From Colwellia maritima (GTDB taxonomy: Bacteria > Pseudomonadota > Gammaproteobacteria > Enterobacterales > Alteromonadaceae): DNA of 64,000 bases. How positions within the stretch are numbered: position 1 is the first letter of the stretch; the number at the start of each line of letters is the position of its first letter. Below, one piece after another: positions 47,921-61,377 of this stretch. Location of the stretch: assembly GCF_022669015.1 (NCBI RefSeq), contig NZ_JAKKSL010000002.1, positions 1-64,000 on the forward strand, given 5' to 3'. The notes beneath the pieces were generated by a model that saw only the letters and a list, made by a program, of their open reading frames with translations, was not told the origin of the DNA and made no database searches. Made by a program: the position numbers and the translations under genes.

Positions 47921-48310
47921 ATGTTACTCGGTGAATTAGAAAAACAAGTTTTAGAATATTTATGGAAAAATCAACCTGCTGATGCCAAGCAGGTGCATAG
48001 CTATTTTGAAAAAGACCGGGGCGGATCTCTAAATACCATTCAAAGTACGCTAGAACGCTTGTTTAAAAAAGATTTGTTAAGTAGGGTAAAAAACGGCCAC
48101 GCTTATCAATACTTTCCAAAAGTTGCACGGCAAGAGCTGATAGGTCAGTTGATTAAAAGTATTACTCATGATTTTGTTAGTGAAGATGAAAATAGCGTTG
48201 TCGCGGCCTTTTCTTCTATTTCATCTGATCTCGATGAGGATCAGTTGGATAAGTTAGAGGCAATGATTGAGCAGCAGCGTAAAAAATTACAAATTAAGGC
48301 CGAAAAATGA
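47921..48310 (+). CDS. BlaI/MecI/CopY-family repressor
   Basis: A 129-residue winged-helix repressor: LGELEKQVLEYLWKNQPADA, then LNTIQSTLERLFKKDLLSRV, the family DNA-binding core, and a charged dimerisation tail. In BlaI/MecI the protein is cut by a partner protease. Here its gene overlaps that of an M56 metalloprotease by four bases, and the pair precedes a CzcCBA set, so it probably regulates metal efflux. Start at ATG 47921; a TTG at 47912 is also in frame. Confidence 0.87.
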   Translation: MLLGELEKQVLEYLWKNQPADAKQVHSYFEKDRGGSLNTIQSTLERLFKKDLLSRVKNGHAYQYFPKVARQELIGQLIKSITHDFVSEDENSVVAAFSSISSDLDEDQLDKLEAMIEQQRKKLQIKAEK

Positions 48311-49276
48311 TTTATGGCCAATGGGCGTTAGCATTAAATCTACTCACGATTGCTGTGCTAGCTTTTGTCGTTGCCAATGTTTTTGTTTCAATTGCTTTTT
48401 GGTTTGTAAAAAATAGCATTCAAAATTACACTGTATCTACCCGTAAATCGTTACTCTGGTTATGTGTGCTCTCACCTTGGATTATCGCACTAACTGTAAC
48501 CCTATTTTTCAGTCCTTTTTTTCAATCAGGGGAAGTTTTTGTATGGTTAACAGAGTTAGCTCACTGGCATCATCCCGATATTTTTTATTTTCTAAGGCCG
48601 GCATAGTATTAGTTTGATTATTTTTTTCAGTTTCAGTATCTTCATTGCTGTTCGAAGCCTAGTTTTAGCTTACAAAAATCATCATCAAATAAGCTTTTTA
48701 CGTACTTTAGCTACAAAAAAAAGTGAATACGTCCTTATTATCGATTCATCGATCCCGGCAGCATTCACAGGTGGATTAATCAAGCCATCGTGTTTTGTAT
48801 CTTCAGGATTGATAGAGCAGCTAAATTCAGATGACATTGAAATAATCATTCAGCATGAACTCGCTCATTTACACTATGCAGACCCACTTAAAAAATGGAT
48901 TTTTTCATTTTTTGCTGCTTATTTTACGCCTAACGTTAATAAAATACTGAAATCGATGATGGCAATTTCCATGGAGCAAGCGGCAGACTCTTTCTTCGTA
49001 AAAAGCCAACAACAAGCACATAATGTTGCCAGTACCTTAGTGAGGTTTACTAGGTTAGCGGCAAAATACTCCATCCATAAACAATATAAAAGTGAATTGT
49101 TAGTGCACTTTTGCCGTCAATCAATTGAACAACGAGTTCTCCAATTGTTAAGTGATACTCAATTCAAGCCCTTTCCAATGAAAGTGGTTTTTCTTGGGGT
49201 AATACTCTTAGCCGTTATATCAACAACATCAGTAGATAGCCTCCACCACGCTATTGAAACGTTATTTAATCATTAA
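48307..49276 (+). pseudogene. M56-family (BlaR1/MecR1-like) membrane metalloprotease, one frameshift
   Basis: About 320 residues with four membrane helices (two before the break, one just after it and one near the C-terminus) and the zinc protease motif IIIQHELAHLHYADPLKKW, with the third ligand in MEQAADSFF. The frame breaks near 48600; the second part resumes SLIIFFSFSIFIAVRSL. There is no penicillin-binding sensor domain after the protease, unlike BlaR1, so the signal sensed is not a beta-lactam by this evidence. Likely the sensor that inactivates the adjacent BlaI-like repressor. Confidence 0.78.
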
Positions 49277-49314
49277 ACAATAATTTAAAGACTCACCCAA
49301 AGGTAATAATAATA

Positions 49315-50702
49315 ATGAAACTATTTGGTCAATCATTCACAAACAAAAAACCGACCGCCAATCGGTTTTTGTTGAAGCGCTATCTAAAATTTAGCGCTGC
49401 ATTGCTTGTGGTAACTTCAACCATTTCAGGTTACGCATACTCAGAAGTTAGTACCTTAAAATCTGTTGACTTATCTACGGCCATATCTCAAACAATCAGT
49501 TTACATCCAGAGTTGAAAGTATTCGCAAATCAAGCTGAAAGATATAAAGGCTATGCACAGCAAGCAAGTATTCAGTCTAGACCAGAAATTGGACTTACTA
49601 TCGAAGATGCACTGGGTACGGGTGATCATAGTGGTTTTAAAAGTGCGCAATCTACACTATCGATCTCTTGGATTTTAGATAACTCTTTAGTAAAAAGCAG
49701 AGTGGCTAACGCTAAAGTTCAGGGTTCAACTGTTGCATTAGAGCGAGAAATTAAAGCGCTAGATTTAGCAGCACAAACAGCAAGGTATTTTATCCAAGTA
49801 TTGGTCAACGAAGAAAGACTGAAATTGGCAAAAATGAGCTTAAACCAAGCGATTAAATCATTTGAAGCTGTCACTAAACGTGTAAAAGCAGGAAAATCTT
49901 CTTTAGTTGATAAATTGAAATCGCAAGCAGAAGTGGCTAAAAAAGAATTAGTTGTAGAAGATTTAACTCATGAAGTAGATGCCAGTAAATATCAGTTGTT
50001 GGCGCAGTGGCAAGGGCAGGGTCAAAGGGAGCAACATAAAGAAACGAACATCATTGGCTCATTATTATCGTTACCGCACTTACCCTTAACCAATAGCACG
50101 GATGTTGATTCACTATTTACTCATCTAAAGCAACTACCATCAGTAAGCCTTTTTGCAACAAAACAAAGAATTGCTCAGTCTGAAATTGAACTTGCCCGGA
50201 TTGAAACTAAACCGCTATGGAAATTTTCAACTGGCTTACGTCGTTACGAAACAACAGATGACTTTGGTTTAGTTCCGGGATTTCAATTCCGTTTGGTGAT
50301 GCTAATCAAAATGAAGGGAAAATAAGATCGTTACGCGCTTCTCAAAGTGAATTAGCAACAGAATCACAGGCTCTCGTTCATAAATTGAATACACAGTTAT
50401 ATGTGCTTATCGAGCAAATGAAACACAGTCAGCATGTTATTCACGCGGTAACTGAAAAAGTAATTCCTGTGTTAGAACAAGCCTTTGAACAAGCAGAGAA
50501 AGCCTACAAAGCCGGTATGTATAGCTATACCGAGTGGATGAATACTCAGCAAGAATTATTAAATGCCCAATCAGGTTTGATAGGCGCTTATCAAAATGCG
50601 CATTTAAACAATATTGAAATAGAGCGGTTAACGGGTACGTCCCTATTTGCCATCAATAAAGCCTCTAATGTTCCTTTTAACAAAACAAGTAACGAGAAAT
50701 AA
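49315..50702 (+). pseudogene. TolC-family outer-membrane channel of the third RND system, one frameshift
   Basis: An outer-membrane factor of ~460 residues with signal peptide (about 22-42, RYLKFSAALLVVTSTISGYA) and TolC coiled-coil helices. The frame breaks near 50283, where one T is missing; the correct reading GFSIPFGDANQNEGKIRSLR leads into the second half that ends KTSNEK at 50702. First of a CBA set, four bases before the adaptor gene. Confidence 0.85.
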
Positions 50703-50705
50703 CCA

Positions 50706-51941
50706 ATGAGACCAACATTTAAAATATTAACCCTAATAAGCACCCTATGCTTCGTTAGCTTAAGTGCAAGTTTCTCTAGCTTTGCAGTGTCAGAACAAAA
50801 GGTCGAAGAAGCTGAACCTGAAAAAGGGCCAAATCGTGGCCGAATGCTGCGCGAAGGTGATTTTGCTATTGAATTATCAATTTTTGAAACAGGTGTTCCA
50901 CCAGAATTTCGCGTGTGGGCAACCACTGATGGCAAAGCAATAGACCCGTCAAAGGTTGACCTAAATGTAAAGCTTACCCGCTTAGGTGATGGTATAGATG
51001 ACATAAACTTTTATCAGGAAGGTGAATATCTTCGTGGTGATATGGTTATCTACGAGCCTCACTCATTCATTGTCTCTCTAACGGCTAAATATCAGGGTAA
51101 ATCCTATAACTGGCAGTATGACAATTTTGAAGGTCGCACAAAAATAGCTGAAGATATTGCAAAAGCTATGGAAATTGCGACTGACATTGTTGGCCCATCA
51201 ACATTTCATGAAACCATTGAAGTATATGGCAAGTTAACCTTACCCGCTGACGCAACCAGTAATGTGTATGCTCGCTTCGATGGGCTTGTTGAAAAAGTTC
51301 ATGTAAAACTTGGTGATTCAGTCAAAAAGGGTCAACTACTCCTCACCGTTGAAAGTAATGAAAGCCTTCAATCGTATAAAGTATTTTCCGCTCAAAATGG
51401 CATTGTTAGCGCTGTTCATATTACCTCAGGCGGACAATCTAAAGGGCGTGTATTACTCGAAGTAACCAATAATGAAACCTTAATTGCGGAGTTAGCTGTT
51501 TTTCCAATGGATTTACCAACAGTACGCCTTGGTGCAAAAGCTACGTTGTCTATAAATGGTGTTGAAGCAAAGCAAGTGAGTACCGTTGATAGTCGGATTC
51601 TAAAAGTCAGAGATGATCAGGCGAAGCTATTTCGTGTATTAGTTAATAATACCGACTCTTCATTATCAGAAGGCTTATTTGTCAGCGCAGCTATTGAAAT
51701 TGGCTCATACGATGTGGCAATGGCAGTCAAACGCAAAGGGTTACAAAGCTTCCGTGATTTTACTGTCGTATATGCCAAAGTGGGTGATGAATATGAAGTA
51801 AGAATGCTTGAATTAGGTCGAATAGTAGGCGAAGAAATTGAAGTGCTAGGTGGAATTTCCATTGGCACTGAATACGTAACCGAGAATAGTTATATCCTCA
51901 AAGCCGATATAGAAAAGTCTGGCGCATCACACGATCATTAA
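50706..51941 (+). CDS. RND periplasmic adaptor of the third system (CzcB-like)
   Basis: A 411-residue membrane-fusion protein. Signal peptide (~residues 10-30); an N-terminal beta domain beginning EKGPNRGRMLREGDFAIELS as in CzcB proteins; the lipoyl/barrel-sandwich segment DGLVEKVHVKLGDSVKKGQL; and a C-terminal ASHDH tail with His. Intact, unlike its neighbours on both sides. Starts 4 bases after the channel gene and ends 10 bases before the pump gene. Confidence 0.9.
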   Translation: MRPTFKILTLISTLCFVSLSASFSSFAVSEQKVEEAEPEKGPNRGRMLREGDFAIELSIFETGVPPEFRVWATTDGKAIDPSKVDLNVKLTRLGDGIDDINFYQEGEYLRGDMVIYEPHSFIVSLTAKYQGKSYNWQYDNFEGRTKIAEDIAKAMEIATDIVGPSTFHETIEVYGKLTLPADATSNVYARFDGLVEKVHVKLGDSVKKGQLLLTVESNESLQSYKVFSAQNGIVSAVHITSGGQSKGRVLLEVTNNETLIAELAVFPMDLPTVRLGAKATLSINGVEAKQVSTVDSRILKVRDDQAKLFRVLVNNTDSSLSEGLFVSAAIEIGSYDVAMAVKRKGLQSFRDFTVVYAKVGDEYEVRMLELGRIVGEEIEVLGGISIGTEYVTENSYILKADIEKSGASHDH

Positions 51942-51950
51942 GGATTAATC

Positions 51951-55790
<3,840 letters not shown>

Positions 55791-55838
55791 TTTATTTGAT
55801 TTTACGATTAAACTTTTTACCAATTAAGAGACAAAACG

Positions 55839-56390
55839 ATGCAACAAACAACGCCACAAGCTATAACATTAACGAATTCTGCGCTGATCAAGTATACCAT
55901 GTTCAGTTTAGTATTCGCAGCCATCACACTTTTTACCATTATATTACCTGCTGAATACGACATCGATCCAACAGGTATTGGGCATGAACTTGGTTTAACT
56001 GTTTTTCATCATGGAAAGGATGAAACTGCTGCTCAACTATCAACACAGGAAACATCAGAAAAATCAAAAGATGCTACAGAAACAATTGAAGTGATTGTTC
56101 CTGCGGGCCGTGGTGTTGAATACAAGTTTGTCATGGCGCAATACCAGAAACTTGAGTACGAATGGATAACAGATGGTCCTGCATTGTATTTTGACCTGCA
56201 CGGTGAGCCAGAAGGTGACACTACGGGCTATTTTGAAAGCTATGCAATTGCAACATTGGATGAAATGAAAGGTAGCTTTACAGCACCATTTTCTGGCTCT
56301 CATGGTTGGTATTGGAAAAACACTTCTGATTCACCAGTCACTGTTCAACTTATTGTAAAAGGCGAATATGCGAAGCATGGCCTTAAATAA
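55839..56390 (+). CDS. Transmembrane anchor protein of czc-type clusters
   Basis: A 183-residue protein with one N-terminal membrane helix (about 20-40, FSLVFAAITLFTIILPAEYD) and a periplasmic beta domain: IEVIVPAGRGVEYKFVMAQY, then HGWYWKNTSDSPVTVQLIVK. Proteins of this type are annotated as transmembrane anchor proteins beside CzcCBA/HupE genes; their mechanism is unknown. Same operon as the third RND set. Confidence 0.75.
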   Translation: MQQTTPQAITLTNSALIKYTMFSLVFAAITLFTIILPAEYDIDPTGIGHELGLTVFHHGKDETAAQLSTQETSEKSKDATETIEVIVPAGRGVEYKFVMAQYQKLEYEWITDGPALYFDLHGEPEGDTTGYFESYAIATLDEMKGSFTAPFSGSHGWYWKNTSDSPVTVQLIVKGEYAKHGLK

Positions 56391-56455
56391 TCACCTCAAA
56401 TAATAGAAAAAAACAAACATACTTTGAATTTAATTAACATAACAGGAGCACCAAA

Positions 56456-56788
56456 ATGAAAACTTTATTAGTAGCCTTATTCATTACATTGATATTTAGC
56501 ACAAGTTCAGCATTCGCGCATACTGACCACGGAAAAATAAGCCCTAAAGTAGCAACACAAATTGCAGCTAAAGCTACCCAAAAACTGACTTTTAAAGATT
56601 TTGGCTTCAAGGTTGGAAAATTAAGCGAAATTTGGAAGAATTTGACCTCAGAAGACTTCAAACTACATGCGGCAGAAGCTAACCGTTATATTGTTAGTGC
56701 TAACAATAAATTAGAAAATAAAACAATTTACTTTCTGATGACAATGTCAGGCGAAGTATTAAAAGTAAATCAGGAAGCTAACTTTTAG
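56456..56788 (+). CDS. DUF6488-like small periplasmic protein
   Basis: A 110-residue protein with a clean signal peptide (1-21, ending SAFAHTDH) and a mature part LTFKDFGFKVGKLSEIWKNL, then IYFLMTMSGEVLKVNQEANF. I recognise it as the DUF6488 type found at the end of HupE/anchor/CzcCBA gene sets. Function unknown; the HTDHG at the mature N-terminus could bind metal. AGGAG ribosome site, then a terminator after the gene. Confidence 0.72.
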   Translation: MKTLLVALFITLIFSTSSAFAHTDHGKISPKVATQIAAKATQKLTFKDFGFKVGKLSEIWKNLTSEDFKLHAAEANRYIVSANNKLENKTIYFLMTMSGEVLKVNQEANF

Positions 56789-56793
56789 TCTAC

Positions 56794-56826
56794 CAAAGGA
56801 GAGAGTTTTACACTCCTCCTTAGTTT
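56794..56826 (+). terminator. Hairpin terminator after the third RND operon
   Basis: Inverted repeat AAGGAGAGAG / CTCCTCCTT with a TTTTACA-type loop, followed by AGTTTT. Confidence 0.65.
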
Positions 56827-57025
56827 TAATTTGAAAGGTAGGTAAATATACTTTTTGATATTTAGCAGGAAAATTAATTAAAAGTTAACCGTTCTCTAAA
56901 GTCACAACAGTTTTCCCTTGGTAATGACTCTAATGATGTTTTATTTGCATCACCTATATTTATCTATTGAAAAAAAGCACTAGTTGTGCGATTATTTTGA
57001 TAATTGTATATTTTGTAGGTTACTT

Positions 57026-57412
57026 GTGACTTTTAATTTTCCTAAAACATTAATGGTATTGCTAGTATGTTTGACCTTTGTTGGTCAGGCAATGGCGTCT
57101 ACTATTATGTCTTATCATATGATAAGCATGACAGGAATGAAAGGGCAGGAGCAGTCGCAAGATATGTCAATGATGGATCATAGCAGCCATAAAATGGCTA
57201 ATGATTCTTCGAGTGATTCTGAAACATCAGAAGATGATTGTTGTGTACAAACATGTAGCTGTTTTACTGGCGGTTGTTCAAGTCTTGCTACGTTAATGAA
57301 AGACTCTAGCAATAGTCCAATCGTAGATTTATCATCAAAAATACCCTCGTATTTATCGTTGGCACAAAGTCAACAACCTACATCTCTTTATAGACCTCCA
57401 ATACTAAGTTAA
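57026..57412 (+). CDS. Small secreted Met/His/Cys-rich protein heading the copper-type operon
   Basis: About 128 residues from a GTG start at 57026. Signal peptide TLMVLLVCLTFVGQAMAS, then a Met/His-rich stretch (MISMTGMKGQ, then MSMMDHSSHKM) and a Cys cluster (DDCCVQTCSCFTGGCSS). The Met-rich composition suits Cu(I)/Ag(I). It resembles CopL-like or DUF2946-like leader proteins of cop/cus operons. No clear ribosome site, so the start is uncertain (56984 is also in frame). Confidence 0.6.
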   Translation: MTFNFPKTLMVLLVCLTFVGQAMASTIMSYHMISMTGMKGQEQSQDMSMMDHSSHKMANDSSSDSETSEDDCCVQTCSCFTGGCSSLATLMKDSSNSPIVDLSSKIPSYLSLAQSQQPTSLYRPPILS

Positions 57413-57564
57413 ATACAGAATAAGTGTGTCCAAAATTTGGCTCATTTATATAACTAATATCTGTATTAGGCTTTTTTGATCCCTGAGTTTTTTAAATTCA
57501 TTTCTAAACATCAAAAACATACTAATTAATCAAAAAAATTAATTGATATCCCATTGGGGGAATT

Positions 57565-58083
57565 ATGTTTCCAAATAAATATATTTTAAAGATTATCGCC
57601 ACACTTTTCGTAGTTACATTGATCGCAAGTTGCTCTGACAATGATGTAGTTAGGGCAGAACTCAATAACACTAAAGTACAACCTATTTCTCTAGACGTTT
57701 ATAAAAGTCCTACTTGTGGTTGTTGCAAGAAGTGGATAAGTCATATTGATGACAATGGTTTTCAATCCAAAGTTCATGACAGAAATGATATTTCAAGCAT
57801 AAAAGAAAAAAGAGGAATTCAGCCACGATATCGCTCTTGTCATACCGCTATTTCTAAAGATGGTTACGCTTTTGAAGGGCATGTACCTGCAAAATTCATT
57901 CAACAATTTTTGAACGAAAAGCATGATGATACGGTCATTGGATTGTCAGTTCCTGCAATGCCTTTAGGCTCTCCTGGTATGGAAATGGGTGATAAATTTC
58001 AACCATATAAAGTTCTTCTTTTGAAATCAGATGGAAGCTATGAAATTTATTCAAATGTTCAGTCATATGAGGAGCAGTTCTGA
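57565..58083 (+). CDS. DUF411-domain copper-associated lipoprotein
   Basis: A 172-residue protein with a lipoprotein signal (VVTLIASCSDN, lipobox LIASC) and the DUF411 thioredoxin-like core DVYKSPTCGCCKKWISHIDD, then GHVPAKFIQQFL and VPAMPLGSPGMEM with Met residues. DUF411 proteins are regularly found with cus/cop genes and are thought to bind copper in the periplasm. GGGGGAA ribosome site. The stop overlaps the start of cusC by one base. Confidence 0.87.
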   Translation: MFPNKYILKIIATLFVVTLIASCSDNDVVRAELNNTKVQPISLDVYKSPTCGCCKKWISHIDDNGFQSKVHDRNDISSIKEKRGIQPRYRSCHTAISKDGYAFEGHVPAKFIQQFLNEKHDDTVIGLSVPAMPLGSPGMEMGDKFQPYKVLLLKSDGSYEIYSNVQSYEEQF

Positions 58084-59538
58084 TGATTAAACAACGTATT
58101 AATAGTAAGTTACGCACAAAGTGCGGGGTAAGTATATTAGCTCTTTTATTTATCCCATCCCTTGCTGCGCAACAAGCTCTATCTAGTGTTGAAAGCATAT
58201 TATCTTTTGAGATGGCAATAAAATCGGCACAGAAGAATGACCCTTGGCTTACGGGTAATTTTCATAAACAAAGATCTATTGAATCAATGAGTACAGCAGT
58301 TAGTACCTTACCAGATCCTAAAATTTCTATTGGTCTAGCAAACCTACCTACTAATGGATTTGATTTTGGTCAGGAAGGGATGACACAAGCGAAAATAGGA
58401 ATAGCTCAAATGTTCCCTCGTGGTGATACTTTAGATATTAAAAGTCAGCAACTTAGGATTCAAAGTGAAGCATTTCCCTTCCGGCGACAGGATAGAGAAG
58501 CAAAGGTTGCTGTCACTGTTGGTAGTTTGTGGTTGGATGCCTATAGAGTGCAACAGAGTATCGCTTTAATAGAAAAAAACAGGTCTTTGTTTGAACAACT
58601 AGCAGATATTGCGGAAGCTAGTTACTCATCAGCACTAGGGAAAACTCGTCAACAAGATATCGTTAGAGCGCAACTTGAGTTAACTAAATTAGAAGATCGA
58701 TTAGAAAAACTAGGTCAGCAAAAGAATCGATATGAAGGTATGTTATCCCAGTGGTTAACCAAAATATCGACAGGTAATGATTCTGTGGAAGCTACTTTAT
58801 ATAGTGATTTGTCTTTACATGACATTGAGCTTAGCCGGACAGATCCCACAAATAGATTTGCTCAATAATAAATTAGTTCACACTAAAAGTTGGTTAAATT
58901 CGGGAGAGATAGTTAAATATTTTACAAGCCACCCATCTGTAGTTGCTATTGAAAAGAAAGTTAGTGCAACAAAAACAGGTATTAAGCTTGCGGAGCAAAA
59001 ATATCAGCCAGAGTGGGGTGTCAGTGCTAGTTATGGTTATCGGGCAGATGATCCTATGGGTAGAAGCAGAGCTGATTTGTTTTCAGTTGGCGTGACGTTT
59101 GATCTTCCTCTATTTACCGAAAATAAACAAGACAAAGAAGTACAGTCTGCAATTTTTAAAACAGAAGCAGTTAAAACTGAAAAGTTATTATTACTTAGAC
59201 AATTACTTGGTTCTTATTCTAGCGCCAAAGGAAGGTTGCAACGTCTCAAAGATAGACAAAACCTGTACACATCGAAGTTATTACCTCAAATGCATGATCA
59301 AGCAGAAGCATCACTTACAGCATATACCAATGACGATGGTGACTTTGCGGAAGTAGTGCGCTCACGTATTGCTGTTTTGAATGCAGAAATAGATGAGTTA
59401 ACCCTAAATGTAGAAGAACAAAAATTGAACCTTGAACTAAATTACCTTTTCATTGGCAGCATTAAGACTGCAATGACGTCAAATAATATGAATTACACCA
59501 ATAGTGGTCAATATGCCGCTATTTCGGGAGAAAAATAA
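58083..59538 (+). pseudogene. CusC-like outer-membrane channel, one frameshift
   Basis: An outer-membrane factor of ~485 residues for Cu/Ag export. Signal peptide (~residues 12-30), then LPDPKISIGLANLPTNGFDF and FGQEGMTQAKIGIAQMFPRG, typical of the long-form CusC family of marine gammaproteobacteria. The frame breaks near 58835; the correct continuation QIPQIDLLNNKLVHTKSWLN runs to 59538, overlapping the cusB ATG by one base. Confidence 0.84.
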
Positions 59539-61359
59539 TGAGCAATAATATTAAACCTATCATTATGGGCATGATTATCGGGGGCATCCTAACTTTTGGA
59601 GCCTACACTGTGTTAATTCCTCCTGGGAATGAACAAGGTACAAATGAGGTATCTGAAGAAAAGAAACCTCTATATTGGGTTGCACCAATGGATGCAAACT
59701 ATAAAAGAGACAAGCCCGGTAAATCGCCAATGGGGATGGACTTAATAGCAGTATACGATGATGGAGGTAAAGGACCTGATGAAGGAGGCGGAACTATTCG
59801 AATTTCACCAGATGTAGTAAATAACTTGGGTGTGCGAACTAGTACGGCAACATATAAATCACTACACACAGAAATTAATACTGTTGGATATGTGACCTAT
59901 GATGAAGATAGGCGGTACATATTCACCCTAGAGTCGAAGGTTGGATTGAGAAACTACATGTCACAGCCATTGGTGATCCGGTAAAAAAAGGTCAGCCATT
60001 GTATGAGATCTATTCCCCTGAATTAGTCAATGCGCAGGAAGAATTTTTGTTAGCTTTAAATCGTAATAATAACCGATTAATAAGTGCAGCCAAGAATCGT
60101 CTATCGGCTTTACAATTACCAAAATCAGCTATTGCTGAACTGCAAAAAACTAAAAAAGTTCAACAACGTATTACCTTTTATTCACCGCAAAACGGTATTG
60201 TCGAGAATTTAAAAATTAGAGAAGGTTTCTTTGTCAAACCAGGTTCAACACTAATGTCTATTGGTGATTTATCTGAAGTTTGGGTTGAAGGTGAAGTCTT
60301 TGAACGACAAGTTGGTCAAGTAGATACAGGTACACCAGTGACTATGACACTTGATTATTTACCGGGTAAAACATGGAAAGGTAAGGTGGATTATATCTAC
60401 CCAACACTTGATGCAAAAACCCGTACCGTAAAAGTAAGATTGCGTTTTAGAAATGAAGACGATGAATTTAAACCTAATATGTTTGCGCAAATTGCTATTC
60501 ATACTACAGGTGATGAAAGCGCGTTACTTATCCCTAAAGAAGCACTTATTAGAACAGGCACCCAAGATAGAGTTGTTCTCGCTTTAGGCGAGGGAAGCTT
60601 TAAGTCAGTGGCTGTTAAAGTTGGACGTTATGATAGTGAAAGCGTTGAGATACTTGCAGGTCTTAGCGATGGAGAAAAAATTGTTAGTTCAGCGCAATTT
60701 TTATTGGACTCAGAATCAAGTAAATCATCAGATTTTAAACGTATGAATCATGATGACTCTGAAAGTGATGAAATTTCGCCTTCTTCAGTGTGGGTGCCAA
60801 AGCACAAATACAAAGTTTGATGGCTGATCATAAAATGTTGACCTTAACACATGATCCAATTCCTGAGTGGGACTGGCCAGAAATGACAATGGATTTCATA
60901 GCAACAGATTCTGTAGATTTTTCTCTACTTAGTAAAGGTCTTAGTTTGCATGTTGAGGTGACTAAAACATCAAGTGGAGATTATCAGATAAGTAATATTC
61001 ATGTACCAGATGGAAGCTCGATGAGTGAAATGGATATGACTAAAGACACTGAAGAAGTTTCAGATACTTCATCTGCAACAGTCACGGGCACAATCAACTC
61101 ACTAATGATTGATCATGGAATGATCAATATTAGCCGTTCAGCCATAGAAAAATGGAATAGACCTGCGGCTACCGTAGATTTTATCACTGGTCATAAAGTG
61201 AGTCTCGAAGGACTTACTGAAGGTATGGAAGTTGAATTTACTTTTGAAATACGTGGTGAACATTTTGTTATTTTTAATATAGCCCCGCTTGGGCAAAGTG
61301 AACAAACAGGTAGCTCTCCCGTAATTGAGCAACCTACTGTTGATCACTCAAACCACTAA
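59538..61359 (+). pseudogene. CusB-like adaptor fused to two CusF-like domains, two frameshifts
   Basis: About 607 residues. Order: membrane anchor (8-27); heavy-metal-binding segment YWVAPMDANYKRDKPGKSPM; CusB hairpin and barrel domains (HIHPRVEGWIEKLHV after the first frameshift near 59916; YEIYSPELVNAQEEF; SIGDLSEVWVEGEVFERQVG). After a second frameshift near 60795 comes a CusF-like domain MADHKMLTLTHDPIPEWDWP then EMTMDF, with the Trp/Met Cu(I) ligands. A second CusF-like domain (MIDHGMINISRSAIEKWNRP then AATVDF) has lost the Met ligands. Periplasmic metal chaperone and adaptor are thus one chain. Confidence 0.82.
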
Positions 61360-61377
61360 TATAGGAGTTTAAATATT

